Below are positions 1-8,145 of a stretch of DNA of 54,766 bases, piece after piece. A program made the position numbers and the translations under genes. The stretch covers positions 1 to 54,766 of the forward strand of contig NVQL02000020.1 in assembly GCA_002400495.2 (NCBI GenBank), given 5' to 3'. A model generated the notes under the pieces. That model had not been told where the DNA came from. It ran no database searches and saw only the letters and a list, made by a program, of their open reading frames with translations. The stretch is from Alphaproteobacteria bacterium. Lineage in GTDB: Bacteria > Pseudomonadota > Alphaproteobacteria > Rhizobiales > OSC116. How positions within the stretch are numbered: the stretch's first letter is position 1; every line of letters begins with the position of its first letter.

Positions 1-60
1 CACTTTTAAACGCCAATTACCCACCATTGGCGTTTAAAAGTGACCCACCTACATCAAAGA

Positions 61-114
61 ATAAGGCCAACTGACGAGCGGCTCCCCACAAGCAAGTCCG
101 TCAGTTGGCCTTAT
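61..114. repeat. 16-bp perfect inverted repeat in the IS21 relic
   Basis: ATAAGGCCAACTGACG at 61-76 is matched by its exact reverse complement at 99-114, leaving a 22-nt loop. It lies between the inner end repeat and the istA fragment. The left arm and following bases (CAACTGACGAGYGGCT) recur in both other relics near 27.2 and 27.8 kb, so it belongs to the non-istA end of the element. No T-run follows, so it is not a typical terminator. Confidence 0.7.
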
Positions 115-130
115 GTTGTTCAGAGTTAAA

Positions 131-343
131 TTATTCCTCCAAATCCCGTAAACGAGGTTCAAAGCGGCTCAACTTATGAAGGATAGGACAAGCTGATCGT
201 TGATAGCTCGGAGGACTTGGATCTAGAAGATACTTTCGAATTGTATTGCGAAATAGGCCAGTTCTACGACTGACTGAGCGAATGCTTTCCTTGTTGCGAA
301 GGACGGCATGAAGGATCTTAATTACACTTTCCATTAATAACAC
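131..343 (-). pseudogene. istA: istA transposase, N-terminal fragment
   Basis: A 70-residue reading frame that matches only the beginning of IS21-type IstA transposases. It shows the N-terminal helix-turn-helix with the typical pattern SIRSVSRRTGLFRNTIRKYL (residues 20-39), then a proline-rich stretch, and stops where the linker to the DDE catalytic core should begin. IstA is normally about 400-500 residues, so the catalytic domain is absent. The istA-side end of the element sits just upstream at 344-450, as expected. It might still bind DNA at the ends, but more likely it is debris. Confidence 0.75.
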
Positions 344-485
344 CTATTAGTTCTCCGCACATAAATGTGCGGATGATAACATAAATAGATGGGTCACTTT
401 TAAACGCCAATTACCCACCTAAGTGCGTCACTTTTGCATGCTAATTTACAATGTTAAGTGAAGTGGTTATTTTAGATTTGTGACA

Positions 486-1418
486 TCATACTAGGTTATC
501 AAGTATGGTCATTGCCGTCATTAAATCTAAATGTGCACCGCCGCCATTTTTAAATAGGGTAATGTCAGTTGAACTTAGGCGGCCATTTGTATTTTTTACC
601 AAGTCGTAAAAATCACCTAAAATATCATTTTTACTAATTATACAATTGCGCAAAGGTATCATTAGCTCACCAATATGTTCAATTGTTGTGTCTCGGCTAT
701 CGACAAAAATACGAGCTTTTTTTAGTAAGTCGTCATCAGCTTCTCGCATATCGGCTTTAAATGCACCGATCAAGTCAATATGAGTGCCAGCCTTGACCCA
801 GTCACCAAATAAAATAGGTTCATGTGCCATAGTAGCTGTACTGATAATATCTGCATTTGAAACCGCTTTGGGCAGATCGACTTCAATTTTTATATTAAAA
901 CCTTGTCGCTTTAGATTATGGGCTAGCTGTTCGGCATGCGATTGGGTTCGGTTCCAAATGCTAATATGCCTCAAATAAGGGAATATCTCAGAATAGGCAA
1001 GAATTAGATTCTCAGCCACACTGCCAGCGCCAACAATTAAAAGGCTTTTGCTGTCAGGGCGCGCAAGCATGCGCGCGCCTAAAACTGAATCGCCCGCTGT
1101 TTTCCATTTTGTAACCAGATCACTGTCTATCAATGCAATTGGGATACCTGTCTTATCATCGAATATCAACATTGCACCATGAATGGAAGGAAGATCATAT
1201 TGTGCGTTATTCGGCATGACGGAAACGGATTTTACACCAAATCCAACACCATCAATCCAAGCCGACCTACTAAGCAAAGTATCTGCACCTCGGTTTATAA
1301 ATGTATCGCCAATAATTGCCTTTTTCATGTGGTGACCAGCTTCTATAGCATTCGCAATTAAGGTCCAGTTTAATTTTTTATTTACATCTCTAGCACTGAT
1401 TTGTGGAATATTTTGCAT
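486..1418 (-). CDS. Ornithine cyclodeaminase/mu-crystallin family protein
   Basis: A 310-residue cytosolic NAD(P)-dependent enzyme of the OCD/mu-crystallin fold. Visible features are a Rossmann nucleotide site GAGSVAENL (residues 130-138), a lysine in GVGFGVKSVSV (K63) at the family's catalytic-lysine position, an aspartate in THIDLIGAF (D215), and the family helix LVTKWKTAGDSVLGARML. Family members include ornithine cyclodeaminase, alanine dehydrogenase, and the DauB L-arginine dehydrogenase of Pseudomonas. It is divergent from the LAO-type amino-acid ABC operon and shares the 5-kb block with a DauA-like dehydrogenase, which makes an amino-acid dehydrogenase role plausible. The substrate is not determined. 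Length is normal. Confidence 0.85.
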   Translation of the reverse strand: MQNIPQISARDVNKKLNWTLIANAIEAGHHMKKAIIGDTFINRGADTLLSRSAWIDGVGFGVKSVSVMPNNAQYDLPSIHGAMLIFDDKTGIPIALIDSDLVTKWKTAGDSVLGARMLARPDSKSLLIVGAGSVAENLILAYSEIFPYLRHISIWNRTQSHAEQLAHNLKRQGFNIKIEVDLPKAVSNADIISTATMAHEPILFGDWVKAGTHIDLIGAFKADMREADDDLLKKARIFVDSRDTTIEHIGELMIPLRNCIISKNDILGDFYDLVKNTNGRLSSTDITLFKNGGGAHLDLMTAMTILDNLV

Positions 1419-1919
1419 AAATTGGCCATTCTATATTAAATGAACTGAGTGTTAGATTGAATATCTGATTAGTGACAGGTCATTGGCAACAACGTAGGTG
1501 TAAAGCATTAAAACTGTACCAAAACCAGCTAATTCATAGGCCTTAGAAATATTAGATATGTCACATTCGTAATCAAAAAAACTATTGCTTTTCATTTTTT
1601 CGCACGCCTAATTACTTAAATCACAATTCATATTATGTTGGCACAGAAATGGTGTGAATTGCAAGAAATATTAAATACTTGACACTATGAAAGTTTTATT
1701 GCATTTTTTACATAATGAATAACCTGAAATGAATTGCGAGTTGGGGTTTAGAGATGTGTTTAATAGCTTCTGTTGAAAGTAAATACCCTAGTGTTTTGTT
1801 TGATATTTAAAGATCAAATAACCTTTCGCAATTTGCTAGCTGATTTACAGATCATATTAGCAAAGAGACATATTATAAGACTAAGATTAAACAGACTCAT
1901 AAAACCAAGGGAGAAAAAA
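1419..1919. other. Intergenic region between divergent OCD and ABC genes
   Basis: About 500 bp of AT-rich DNA that should hold both divergent promoters. A TTGACA -35-like hexamer lies at 1679-1684, but no convincing -10 follows at 16-18 bp. The motif TGAATTGC occurs at about 1656 and 1731, and its inverted core CAATTCA at about 1624, so a regulator site is possible. A weakly supported upstream extension of the binding-protein frame (from 1773) was not accepted. No RNA gene was recognised. Confidence 0.4.
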
Positions 1920-2717
1920 ATGAATAAATTGTTTAGTAAAAGCCACATAGCAAAGATGTGTATGGTGGTGGTTATGTCGTTGCCAATAATGGTTAGTTCG
2001 GCTGCTGCTGAGAAGCTGCGAGTGGCAACAGAAGGTGCTTACCCTCCATTTAACTCAATCAACTCTAGCGGCGAAATTGTTGGTTTTGACGTTGAAATCG
2101 GGCTGGAGCTTTGCAAACGGATTAAAGCTGAATGCAGCATAGTCGCACAAGATTGGGATGGCATCATTCCAGGTCTAATCGCCAACAAATATGACTTTGT
2201 TATCGCGTCAATGTTCATAACTGAAGAACGTAAGAAGATAGTGGATTTTACGGATCCATATTATTTGGCAGCGATGACCCATTTGGTTGCAAAAGATTCA
2301 AAAATCATCGAATTTACCTCGGAAAGTATGAAGGGTAAAGTGATTGGTGCACAATCTGGTACAACTCAATCTGATTTTATTGAAAAGTCCTACCCAGATG
2401 CAGACATTCGTTTATACCCCACACAAGATGAAGCGAGCTTAGATATGGCTTCTGGTCGTCTTGATGTTATGGTTGGCGATGTACTGCCATTACTCGATTG
2501 GGCAACCAAAACCAAAGATGGTGAATGTTGTGAATTACGAGGTGACCCAATCACAGACCCTGCATTTGTTGGTGATGGTGTTGGCATTGCGCTACGTCAA
2601 GAAGATGACGAACTACGTGAGCGGTTGAATAACGCCATTGTCGAAATTCTAGCAGATGGTACTTATAAAAAGATCAATGATAAATATTTTGATCTCAACG
2701 TATACACAATGAAATAA
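1920..2717 (+). CDS. LAO-type amino-acid ABC transporter, substrate-binding protein
   Basis: A 265-residue periplasmic binding protein of the polar/basic amino-acid family (SBP_bac_3). The start at 1920 is preferred because GGGAG lies 8 nt upstream and it gives a clean signal peptide (MNKLFSKS, then a hydrophobic stretch ending VSSAAAEK); the frame upstream has no support. The mature protein starts with LRVATEGAYPPFN and has QDWDGIIPGLIANKYD and TEERKKIVDFTDPYY, all typical of lysine/arginine/ornithine and opine-binding proteins. First gene of a four-gene operon with two permeases and an ATPase. A basic amino acid, opine or related compound is the likely ligand, by inference. Confidence 0.9.
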   Translation: MNKLFSKSHIAKMCMVVVMSLPIMVSSAAAEKLRVATEGAYPPFNSINSSGEIVGFDVEIGLELCKRIKAECSIVAQDWDGIIPGLIANKYDFVIASMFITEERKKIVDFTDPYYLAAMTHLVAKDSKIIEFTSESMKGKVIGAQSGTTQSDFIEKSYPDADIRLYPTQDEASLDMASGRLDVMVGDVLPLLDWATKTKDGECCELRGDPITDPAFVGDGVGIALRQEDDELRERLNNAIVEILADGTYKKINDKYFDLNVYTMK

Positions 2718-2749
2718 TAACCAACCCTCCAACCGAAAGTATTGGATAC

Positions 2750-3457
2750 ATGTTTGAGCTTTTATCATTTGGCGAAAACGGTTGGGGGGATGAAATTCTT
2801 GACGGGGTGGCAATCACCGCGCAATTGGCCATAGCCACGCTGCCTGTTGGGCTGTTCATTGGCTTTATTGTTGCTTTTGCCGCAATGTCCAAAAATAAAC
2901 CACTCAGAGCCATTGGCTATGGCTATACAACTTTAATGCGCGGCCTGCCAGAAATTTTGACTTTATTTGTTGTCTATAATGGCGCGGGTTTGTTGTTAAA
3001 TGCACTCATAAAATGGTGGAGTGTAGGTGCGGAACCGATAGATTTTAGCCCGTTCATTGCAGGCGTCATTGCGTTGGCCATGGTATTTGGCGCTTTTTCG
3101 GCCGAAGTATTGCGCGGCGCGTTTAATGCACTTGATGAAGGTCAGGTTGAGGCGGGGCGCGCCGTTGGTATGAGCCCAAAGGTAATCTTCTGGCGCATTA
3201 AATTGCCACAAATTTGGCGGTTTGCATTGCCAGGGCTTGGTAACCTTTGGATTAACATGCTGAAAGACACTTCTTTGGTATCCATAATTGCACTTAATGA
3301 TTTAATGCGTATGACTAAGGTCGCTGTGGCGTTTACCAAACAGCCCTTCACTTTTTACTTAGTGGCTTGTTTGATTTATTGGCTGATGAGTTTACTTTCC
3401 GAAATGATATTGGCAAAAATGGAAAAGAATGCCAATCGCGGTATAAGGAGAGTGTGA
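2750..3457 (+). CDS. Amino-acid ABC transporter permease (HisQ type)
   Basis: A 235-residue inner-membrane permease with about five membrane segments. It carries the polar amino-acid permease signature LMRGLPEILTLFVVY and the ATPase-docking EAA-type loop GQVEAGRAVGMSPKVIFWRI before LPQIWRFALPGLGNLW. It follows the binding protein by 32 bp and precedes the second permease by 1 bp, so all are co-transcribed. HisQ and HisM form a heterodimer with two ATPase subunits. The exact ligand cannot be deduced from permeases. Confidence 0.9.
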   Translation: MFELLSFGENGWGDEILDGVAITAQLAIATLPVGLFIGFIVAFAAMSKNKPLRAIGYGYTTLMRGLPEILTLFVVYNGAGLLLNALIKWWSVGAEPIDFSPFIAGVIALAMVFGAFSAEVLRGAFNALDEGQVEAGRAVGMSPKVIFWRIKLPQIWRFALPGLGNLWINMLKDTSLVSIIALNDLMRMTKVAVAFTKQPFTFYLVACLIYWLMSLLSEMILAKMEKNANRGIRRV

Positions 3458-3458
3458 A

Positions 3459-4211
3459 ATGGAGCCGTTTGAGATCATTATAGAATATTGGCCAAAATTG
3501 CTTGATGGCGCTTTGATCACTCTTAAGTTAACATTTTTATGCACACTGGCCGCGGCCATCATTTCACCATGTCTAGCTTTGTTTCGTGTGAATGCGTCAC
3601 CAATAGCCCAAGCACCATTACGTTTATATATTTCTTTTATCCGGGGAACGCCAATATTGGCACAGTTGTTTCTGATTTATTATGGGTCCGGTCAATTTCG
3701 ACCGCTATTGCAAGAATGGGGCTTGTGGAGTTTTTTTCGCGACCCATTTAATTGCGCTTTGCTGACCTTTATTTTAAACACAACGGCCTACCAGACAGAA
3801 ATTCTACGCGGCGGTATCATGGGTGTAAACCTCGGCGAAATTGAAGCTGGAAAAGCTTTGGGCATGAATAAAATGCGAATTTTACAACGGATAGTCTTTC
3901 CGCATGCTTATCGCATTGCGTGGCCTGCATTGGGTAATGAAATCATATTGATGATGAAGGCAAGCGCCTTAGCAAGTGTGGTGACAATTTTTGATATTTT
4001 GGGCCGCACAAGGCAAATTTTCTCGCGCACATTCGATTTTTCAATTTATTTATGGGCCGCGATTTTATATATATGCATCACCGCAATATTTGTGCTGATA
4101 TGGCGACAAGCCGAGTTGAGATTAAATAAACATATATTGCCTTCTGATCATTTAATTTCGGCTGATGACTCGTTTCAGTCGACAACAGTAAAGAGGCTTA
4201 GAGATGAGTAA
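3459..4211 (+). CDS. Amino-acid ABC transporter permease (HisM type)
   Basis: A 250-residue membrane permease, partner of the preceding gene. Signature elements are FIRGTPILAQLFLIYYG, then AYQTEILRGGIMGVNLGEIE and AGKALGMNKMRILQRIVFP, the cytoplasmic loop that docks on the ATPase. A good Shine-Dalgarno (AAGGAGAG) sits 6-7 nt before the ATG. The 3' end overlaps the ATPase gene by 8 bp, indicating translational coupling. The C-terminal tail (about 25 residues, polar) is slightly longer than usual. Confidence 0.9.
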   Translation: MEPFEIIIEYWPKLLDGALITLKLTFLCTLAAAIISPCLALFRVNASPIAQAPLRLYISFIRGTPILAQLFLIYYGSGQFRPLLQEWGLWSFFRDPFNCALLTFILNTTAYQTEILRGGIMGVNLGEIEAGKALGMNKMRILQRIVFPHAYRIAWPALGNEIILMMKASALASVVTIFDILGRTRQIFSRTFDFSIYLWAAILYICITAIFVLIWRQAELRLNKHILPSDHLISADDSFQSTTVKRLRDE

Positions 4212-4959
4212 ACCAGATGTAATTCTTGAAGCCAATGATATTTATAAATCATTTGGCAATGTTGAGGTATTAAAGGGCATTTCATTAGAAGCCAAAAACC
4301 ATGAAGTTATTTCAATTTTGGGGGCATCTGGTTCTGGTAAAAGTACATTTTTAAGATGTTTGAATTTTTTAGAAATACCTACTTCTGGTACGATTGCAGT
4401 TCATGGCGAGCCCGTTAATATTGCAAATGGAAAGCCCACAAACCCAAAACATATAGAGGCCATTAGAAGCCGTTTGGGCATGGTTTTTCAACAATTCAAT
4501 TTATGGACACATCGGACGGCTATAGAAAATGTAATGGAAGCGCTGATATATGTAAAAAAAATGGCTAAGAACCTAGCGAGGGAGAAAGCCGAAAGTTTAC
4601 TTGAACGCGTCGGTTTAGAAGACAGAATGCACATGTATCCATCGCAACTATCGGGTGGTCAGCAACAACGTGTGGCAATTGCGCGGGCTTTGGCGATGGA
4701 GCCCGATGCAATTTTATTTGATGAGCCGACATCTGCACTTGATCCCGAATTAGTCGGCGAGGTGCTTAAGGTGATGCAATCTTTAGCCGCCGAAGGCCGC
4801 ACTATGATTGTCGTCACTCACGAAATGGCTTTCGCGCGTGATGTATCTTCAAAGGTTGTATTTTTTAACGAAGGTAAAATTGCAGAGCAAGGTACACCAG
4901 ATGAGATGTTTAAGAATCCAAAAACAGAAGCATTTCAAAAGTTTATTGCAAAAATATAA
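4204..4959 (+). CDS. Amino-acid ABC transporter ATPase (HisP type)
   Basis: A 251-residue ABC ATPase that energises the amino-acid importer from the cytoplasmic side. Walker A is GASGSGKST (residues 40-48), followed by the Q-loop VFQQFNLW, the signature LSGGQQQR, Walker B AILFDEPTSALDPE and the switch histidine in VVTHEMAFA. This is the HisP/GlnQ subfamily that pairs with HisQM-type permeases. Last gene of the operon. No clear hairpin terminator follows; the 80 bp to the convergent oxidoreductase gene are AT-rich. Confidence 0.92.
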   Translation: MSKPDVILEANDIYKSFGNVEVLKGISLEAKNHEVISILGASGSGKSTFLRCLNFLEIPTSGTIAVHGEPVNIANGKPTNPKHIEAIRSRLGMVFQQFNLWTHRTAIENVMEALIYVKKMAKNLAREKAESLLERVGLEDRMHMYPSQLSGGQQQRVAIARALAMEPDAILFDEPTSALDPELVGEVLKVMQSLAAEGRTMIVVTHEMAFARDVSSKVVFFNEGKIAEQGTPDEMFKNPKTEAFQKFIAKI

Positions 4960-5039
4960 AACATCACTTTAAACATAAAAGACATGCTTAAACTGAGCTA
5001 ATTTAATAACTATATAGCAACTGTTTTATTTTTAATAAA

Positions 5040-6167
5040 TTAAGTTAGCCTTGAAATGCCGAGATCGGTAACGATTATTCCGCTTGCCTCAAAATCTGCT
5101 GGTAGCTTGTGCTCAAAACAAATTGCTGCGAGTGCCCTAGCGAGTGCTGGCGCCATCATAATTCCAAAACCACCTTGTCCTGCGTGCCAAACAAAATCGG
5201 GCACCACGGTGTCGTAACCTACGACAGGGTTTTCATCGGCAACAAAAGACCTTAATCCTGCCCAACTGTGCGAGATGCGCCGGATGGGTATGTGTGTTTC
5301 ATGTTGAATCCAGTCAGCAAGGATAGCCACATCCATTTCATCTGGTTGTACATCTTGAGGTGGTATTGGGGTGGCATCTCCAGGTGAGATCATTAGCTTG
5401 CCTGCTTCAGGTTTAATATAAGCTTCATTACTGACAAAATCTATACATGGCAATCCGTCAGTATCACAATCTGGGGGAGCGTCAACTATTATTGCAGTTC
5501 GACGCTTGGCCACAAGACCTATTTGGAACGCACCAGCAAGCGCACCAATTTCGTCTGCCCAAGCACCAGCAGCGTTAATGATTGTTTTTGTTTGATAGGT
5601 GTTTTTTCCTGTGGTTACTGTCCAAATGTCATTCATATGGTTTAGAGCGATTACTGGTTCATTGGTGACAATATTAGTGCCCCTATTTTTTGTACCTTTC
5701 AAATAAGATTGCAAAAGAGCTGCAACTTGAATATCTGTAACGCCAGCCTCAAAAATTGCTCGTCCAATGCGATCAACACGTAAGAATGGCACCATGGCAA
5801 TTGCAGTTTGAACATTCATTTCGATAATCGGGTTCTGTTTTGTCGATAGACGAAGCGTAGCATCAAGCTTGGCCTCTTCACCCGGATTGGATATTGTTAA
5901 TGCGCCTCTAGGACTGAGTAAGGGGTTGTCAGTAAAATACTCTGGCGGCGCGTTAAAAAAAGGCTCACTTAAAGCATTGATTTTACGTACAAGTGGTGTG
6001 CCGTAGTTGCGGGTAAAAAGCGCGGCTGAACGGCCTGTGCTGTGGTACCCAGACTGACTTTCGGCCTCAATTATCAATACTTTGCTATGTTCGGAAAGTT
6101 CGTATGCAGCAGAAGCACCAGCTATACCAGCACCAATCACAATGAAATCATAAATCACAAAACGCAC
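5040..6167 (-). CDS. DauA-like FAD-dependent D-amino-acid dehydrogenase
   Basis: A 375-residue flavoprotein of the DAO superfamily. The FAD-binding motif IGAGIAGASAAYEL begins at residue 11, and the block GYHSTGRSAAL (40-50) plus YGTPLVR and SWAGLRSFVADENPVVGYD closely resemble Pseudomonas aeruginosa D-arginine dehydrogenase. From memory of that enzyme, T50 and Y53 are kept (here T52, Y55), as are the arginine in VAKRRTAI, the tyrosine in NEAYIKPEAG and the arginine in AGLRSF. However H48 becomes L50 and E87 becomes A89. E87 contacts the basic side chain, so the substrate may not be D-arginine. It probably converts a D-amino acid to its 2-oxo acid. Convergent with the amino-acid ABC operon. 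Confidence 0.8.
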   Translation of the reverse strand: MRFVIYDFIVIGAGIAGASAAYELSEHSKVLIIEAESQSGYHSTGRSAALFTRNYGTPLVRKINALSEPFFNAPPEYFTDNPLLSPRGALTISNPGEEAKLDATLRLSTKQNPIIEMNVQTAIAMVPFLRVDRIGRAIFEAGVTDIQVAALLQSYLKGTKNRGTNIVTNEPVIALNHMNDIWTVTTGKNTYQTKTIINAAGAWADEIGALAGAFQIGLVAKRRTAIIVDAPPDCDTDGLPCIDFVSNEAYIKPEAGKLMISPGDATPIPPQDVQPDEMDVAILADWIQHETHIPIRRISHSWAGLRSFVADENPVVGYDTVVPDFVWHAGQGGFGIMMAPALARALAAICFEHKLPADFEASGIIVTDLGISRLT

Positions 6168-6304
6168 CTTTCTACATCAACTCATTAAACTCTATATTGC
6201 TTTTTTATAGACATAAGTAAAGCGTTTTTGTAAGTTTAATTAAATTTGTTGACTAAATGTAAGTTATATGACTTAATTCATTTATTACCTGTGGGAGGGA
6301 GTTT
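6168..6304. other. Divergent promoter region, dehydrogenase / dpp operon
   Basis: Short AT-rich spacer between the leftward FAD dehydrogenase and the small ORF that opens the rightward dpp block. A TTGACT hexamer at 6249-6254 with a CTTAAT-like hexamer 17 bp later could be a promoter toward the dpp genes. Shared control of the dehydrogenase and peptide importer is possible but unproven. Confidence 0.3.
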
Positions 6305-6424
6305 ATGTCAATAGCTAAACGACAGTATTTTGCGATGGCTCATAAATCTAATTTTAGTGAACTCTGGTCAGTTTTGGCTGGCATGGCCAACGTGTTCAGG
6401 CCTCCTTATCAATCACATAAATAG
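6305..6424 (+). CDS. Small ORF (39 aa) in the dpp leader, function unknown
   Basis: A 39-codon frame from ATG 6305 to TAG 6424, starting MSIAKRQYFAMAHKSNF and ending NVFRPPYQSHK. The Shine-Dalgarno is unusually strong (GGGAGGGAG, 5 nt before the ATG), better than those of most large genes here. The peptide is basic with a short amphipathic middle (LWSVLAGMANVF). It lies 72 bp upstream of the peptide-binding-protein gene in the same direction, so it could be a leader peptide or a small protein. I do not recognise the family. Chance occurrence cannot be excluded. Confidence 0.45.
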   Translation: MSIAKRQYFAMAHKSNFSELWSVLAGMANVFRPPYQSHK

Positions 6425-6496
6425 TAAGCTTGCAAAATAAATAACCAATAAAATATAAAACCGAATGAGTTAATTTAACATAAAAGGATAAAATAA

Positions 6497-8074
6497 ATGC
6501 GTTACGAAACCAAGAAAAAACTTATGTCAGGGGCGGCAATTGTTGCAGCCTGTTTTATGACAAATGTTGCCCTTGCTCAAGATTTAACGATTGCCTTCTC
6601 TGCGGATGAATTGGGTGCCACATCTTACAATCCCATTACATCGAGCAATCTCAACTCTGCTGCATCGTTGATTTTTGATAGGCTTGTTGAGCAAGACGCT
6701 GATCAATCATATCATCCGCATCTGGCCACCTCTTGGGAGGAAAGTCCCGACGGTATGTCATGGACATTTAAGCTGAAAGAAGGCGTTACATTCCATGATG
6801 GCACGGCCTTTAATGCTCAGTCGATTGCTGATTGGATTCCTGACTTTGCTGGTACAGACAATGCCTATCTAGTTGGTGCTGTTGCTTCAATTGAAGTGGT
6901 CGACAACCTGACCGTTCGTTTCGTCATGTCCAGACCAGAACCTAATTTCCTCTACAATCTTTCTTCAACTTTTATGGGGGTGCCAGGCGCTTCCTCGTAC
7001 GATGCATTGGGTGATGATTTTGGTGTGACAGCTGCTGTCGGCACGGGACCTTTCAAGTTGTCTAAGTTTGACATTGGGCTTGAAACGGTATTGGTGCGTA
7101 ATGACGATTATGCATGGGCATCTGATCTATCTACAAATCAGGGCGCAGCCAAGATTGATAGCATCACATTTCGTGAAATTCCTGATCAATCTACCGCCTT
7201 TTTAGAATTAAAAACGGGTGGGGTTGATTTGCTTCTGGGTGTTCCAACCGCTTTCCTAAAAATACTGGAAGCAGAAAGCAATGTCACGGTCATACAAATG
7301 CCAGGAACGGGCATTCACTATATGCCAATAAACGTCACAGTGGCTCCTTTTGATGACATTAAGGTACGTGAGGCCACGGGGCTTGCGATAAATCAAGAAG
7401 CTATTGTTGCTTCGATCTATAACGGTGTCGGTGCTCCCGCGCATAATTTCCTAATCTCAGCACTGCCAGAGGCAAATGTTGATCCATCATTGAATGTTTC
7501 ATACGATCTTGAGAAAGCCAAAAAGCTGTTAGACGAAGCTGGTTGGGTTATGGGTGACGGAGACGTGCGGATGAAGGATGGAGTCGCGCTGACGGTGAAA
7601 CTTTTCACCCAAAATGGATCTGAATTCACAACCCTCACTCAAGTGGTGCAAGCGCAATTAGCGGCCATTGGAATGGAAGCCATTATCACTGTGTTTGATA
7701 GCTCTACCATTCGTGATGAGTATAAAGCCAACAGACATCAACTAGCGGTTCGCGGTTATGACTGGAATAATTCGGATATTTTGGATTGGTTTTTCTCTGG
7801 AGAACGCATCGGCTATCCTAACGTTTCCATGTGGAAAGATGTTGAAGGGCAGCGTTTGAATGATGTGGCTATGGAAGAAAGCAAAAACTCTAATGAGCGT
7901 ATTGCAAATTTCAAAATGTATCACGAATATGTCCTATCACAACATCTCTTTGTGCCTATTTATCAGCCGACAAAGAATATTGCATACAACTCAGATCGGT
8001 TGAATGTGCCAGAGAAAATACGTGGCACGCGTTTGCGTTCTCAAACTGTGCTTGATATGACGATTGTCGAGTAA
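6497..8074 (+). CDS. Peptide ABC transporter substrate-binding protein (DppA/OppA family)
   Basis: A 525-residue periplasmic SBP_bac_5 family protein. A signal peptide is visible (MRYETKKK, then hydrophobic, ending NVALA before QDLT). Family motifs include HPHLATSWEESPDGMSWTF, LKEGVTFHDGTAFNA and GTGPFKL. Ligands for this family range from di/oligopeptides to opines and glutathione. It is followed by a GC-rich hairpin (8094-8118) and then two permeases and two ATPases. AAAGGA lies 7 nt before the ATG. The co-transcribed M81 peptidase gene suggests a peptide-like ligand, by inference. Confidence 0.9.
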   Translation: MRYETKKKLMSGAAIVAACFMTNVALAQDLTIAFSADELGATSYNPITSSNLNSAASLIFDRLVEQDADQSYHPHLATSWEESPDGMSWTFKLKEGVTFHDGTAFNAQSIADWIPDFAGTDNAYLVGAVASIEVVDNLTVRFVMSRPEPNFLYNLSSTFMGVPGASSYDALGDDFGVTAAVGTGPFKLSKFDIGLETVLVRNDDYAWASDLSTNQGAAKIDSITFREIPDQSTAFLELKTGGVDLLLGVPTAFLKILEAESNVTVIQMPGTGIHYMPINVTVAPFDDIKVREATGLAINQEAIVASIYNGVGAPAHNFLISALPEANVDPSLNVSYDLEKAKKLLDEAGWVMGDGDVRMKDGVALTVKLFTQNGSEFTTLTQVVQAQLAAIGMEAIITVFDSSTIRDEYKANRHQLAVRGYDWNNSDILDWFFSGERIGYPNVSMWKDVEGQRLNDVAMEESKNSNERIANFKMYHEYVLSQHLFVPIYQPTKNIAYNSDRLNVPEKIRGTRLRSQTVLDMTIVE

Positions 8075-8093
8075 ACCAACCCGACACTGTTTT

Positions 8094-8118
8094 GCTCACC
8101 CCATTCCCAGGGGTGGGC
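8094..8118 (+). promoter_or_regulatory. Intercistronic hairpin after the binding-protein gene
   Basis: GCTCACCCC (8094-8102) pairs with GGGGTGGGC (8110-8118) with one G-U pair and a 7-nt loop. It sits in the 71-bp gap between the binding-protein stop and the first permease, with no following T-run. Such hairpins usually protect the upstream message from 3' decay and so raise binding-protein levels over permease levels; that role is inferred. Confidence 0.6.
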
Positions 8119-8145
8119 AACTCCCCACAACAGGAAGGCATGTGA

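Larger units (their letters stand above)
1..450 (-). mobile_element. IS21-family element relic (ends plus istA fragment)
   Basis: Internally deleted IS21-like element read right to left. The istA-side end reaches about 450, where the minus strand starts TGTAAATTAGCATGC and carries two internal end repeats (one around AAAAGTGACGCAC, one TTGGCGTTTAAAAGTGACCC). The inner repeat recurs inverted at 26-45. Positions 1-17 and 26-42 form a perfect 17-bp inverted repeat with an 8-nt loop, which looks like two element ends joined. Multiple short end repeats and a terminal TG fit the IS21 family. The istB gene and most of istA are missing, so it cannot transpose by itself. Related ends recur near 27.2 and 27.8 kb. 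Confidence 0.75.

Noticed and set aside
1773..1919. N-terminal extension of the amino-acid binding protein
   Set aside because: The start at 1920 has a good ribosome site and a normal signal peptide; the extension would bury the signal peptide.
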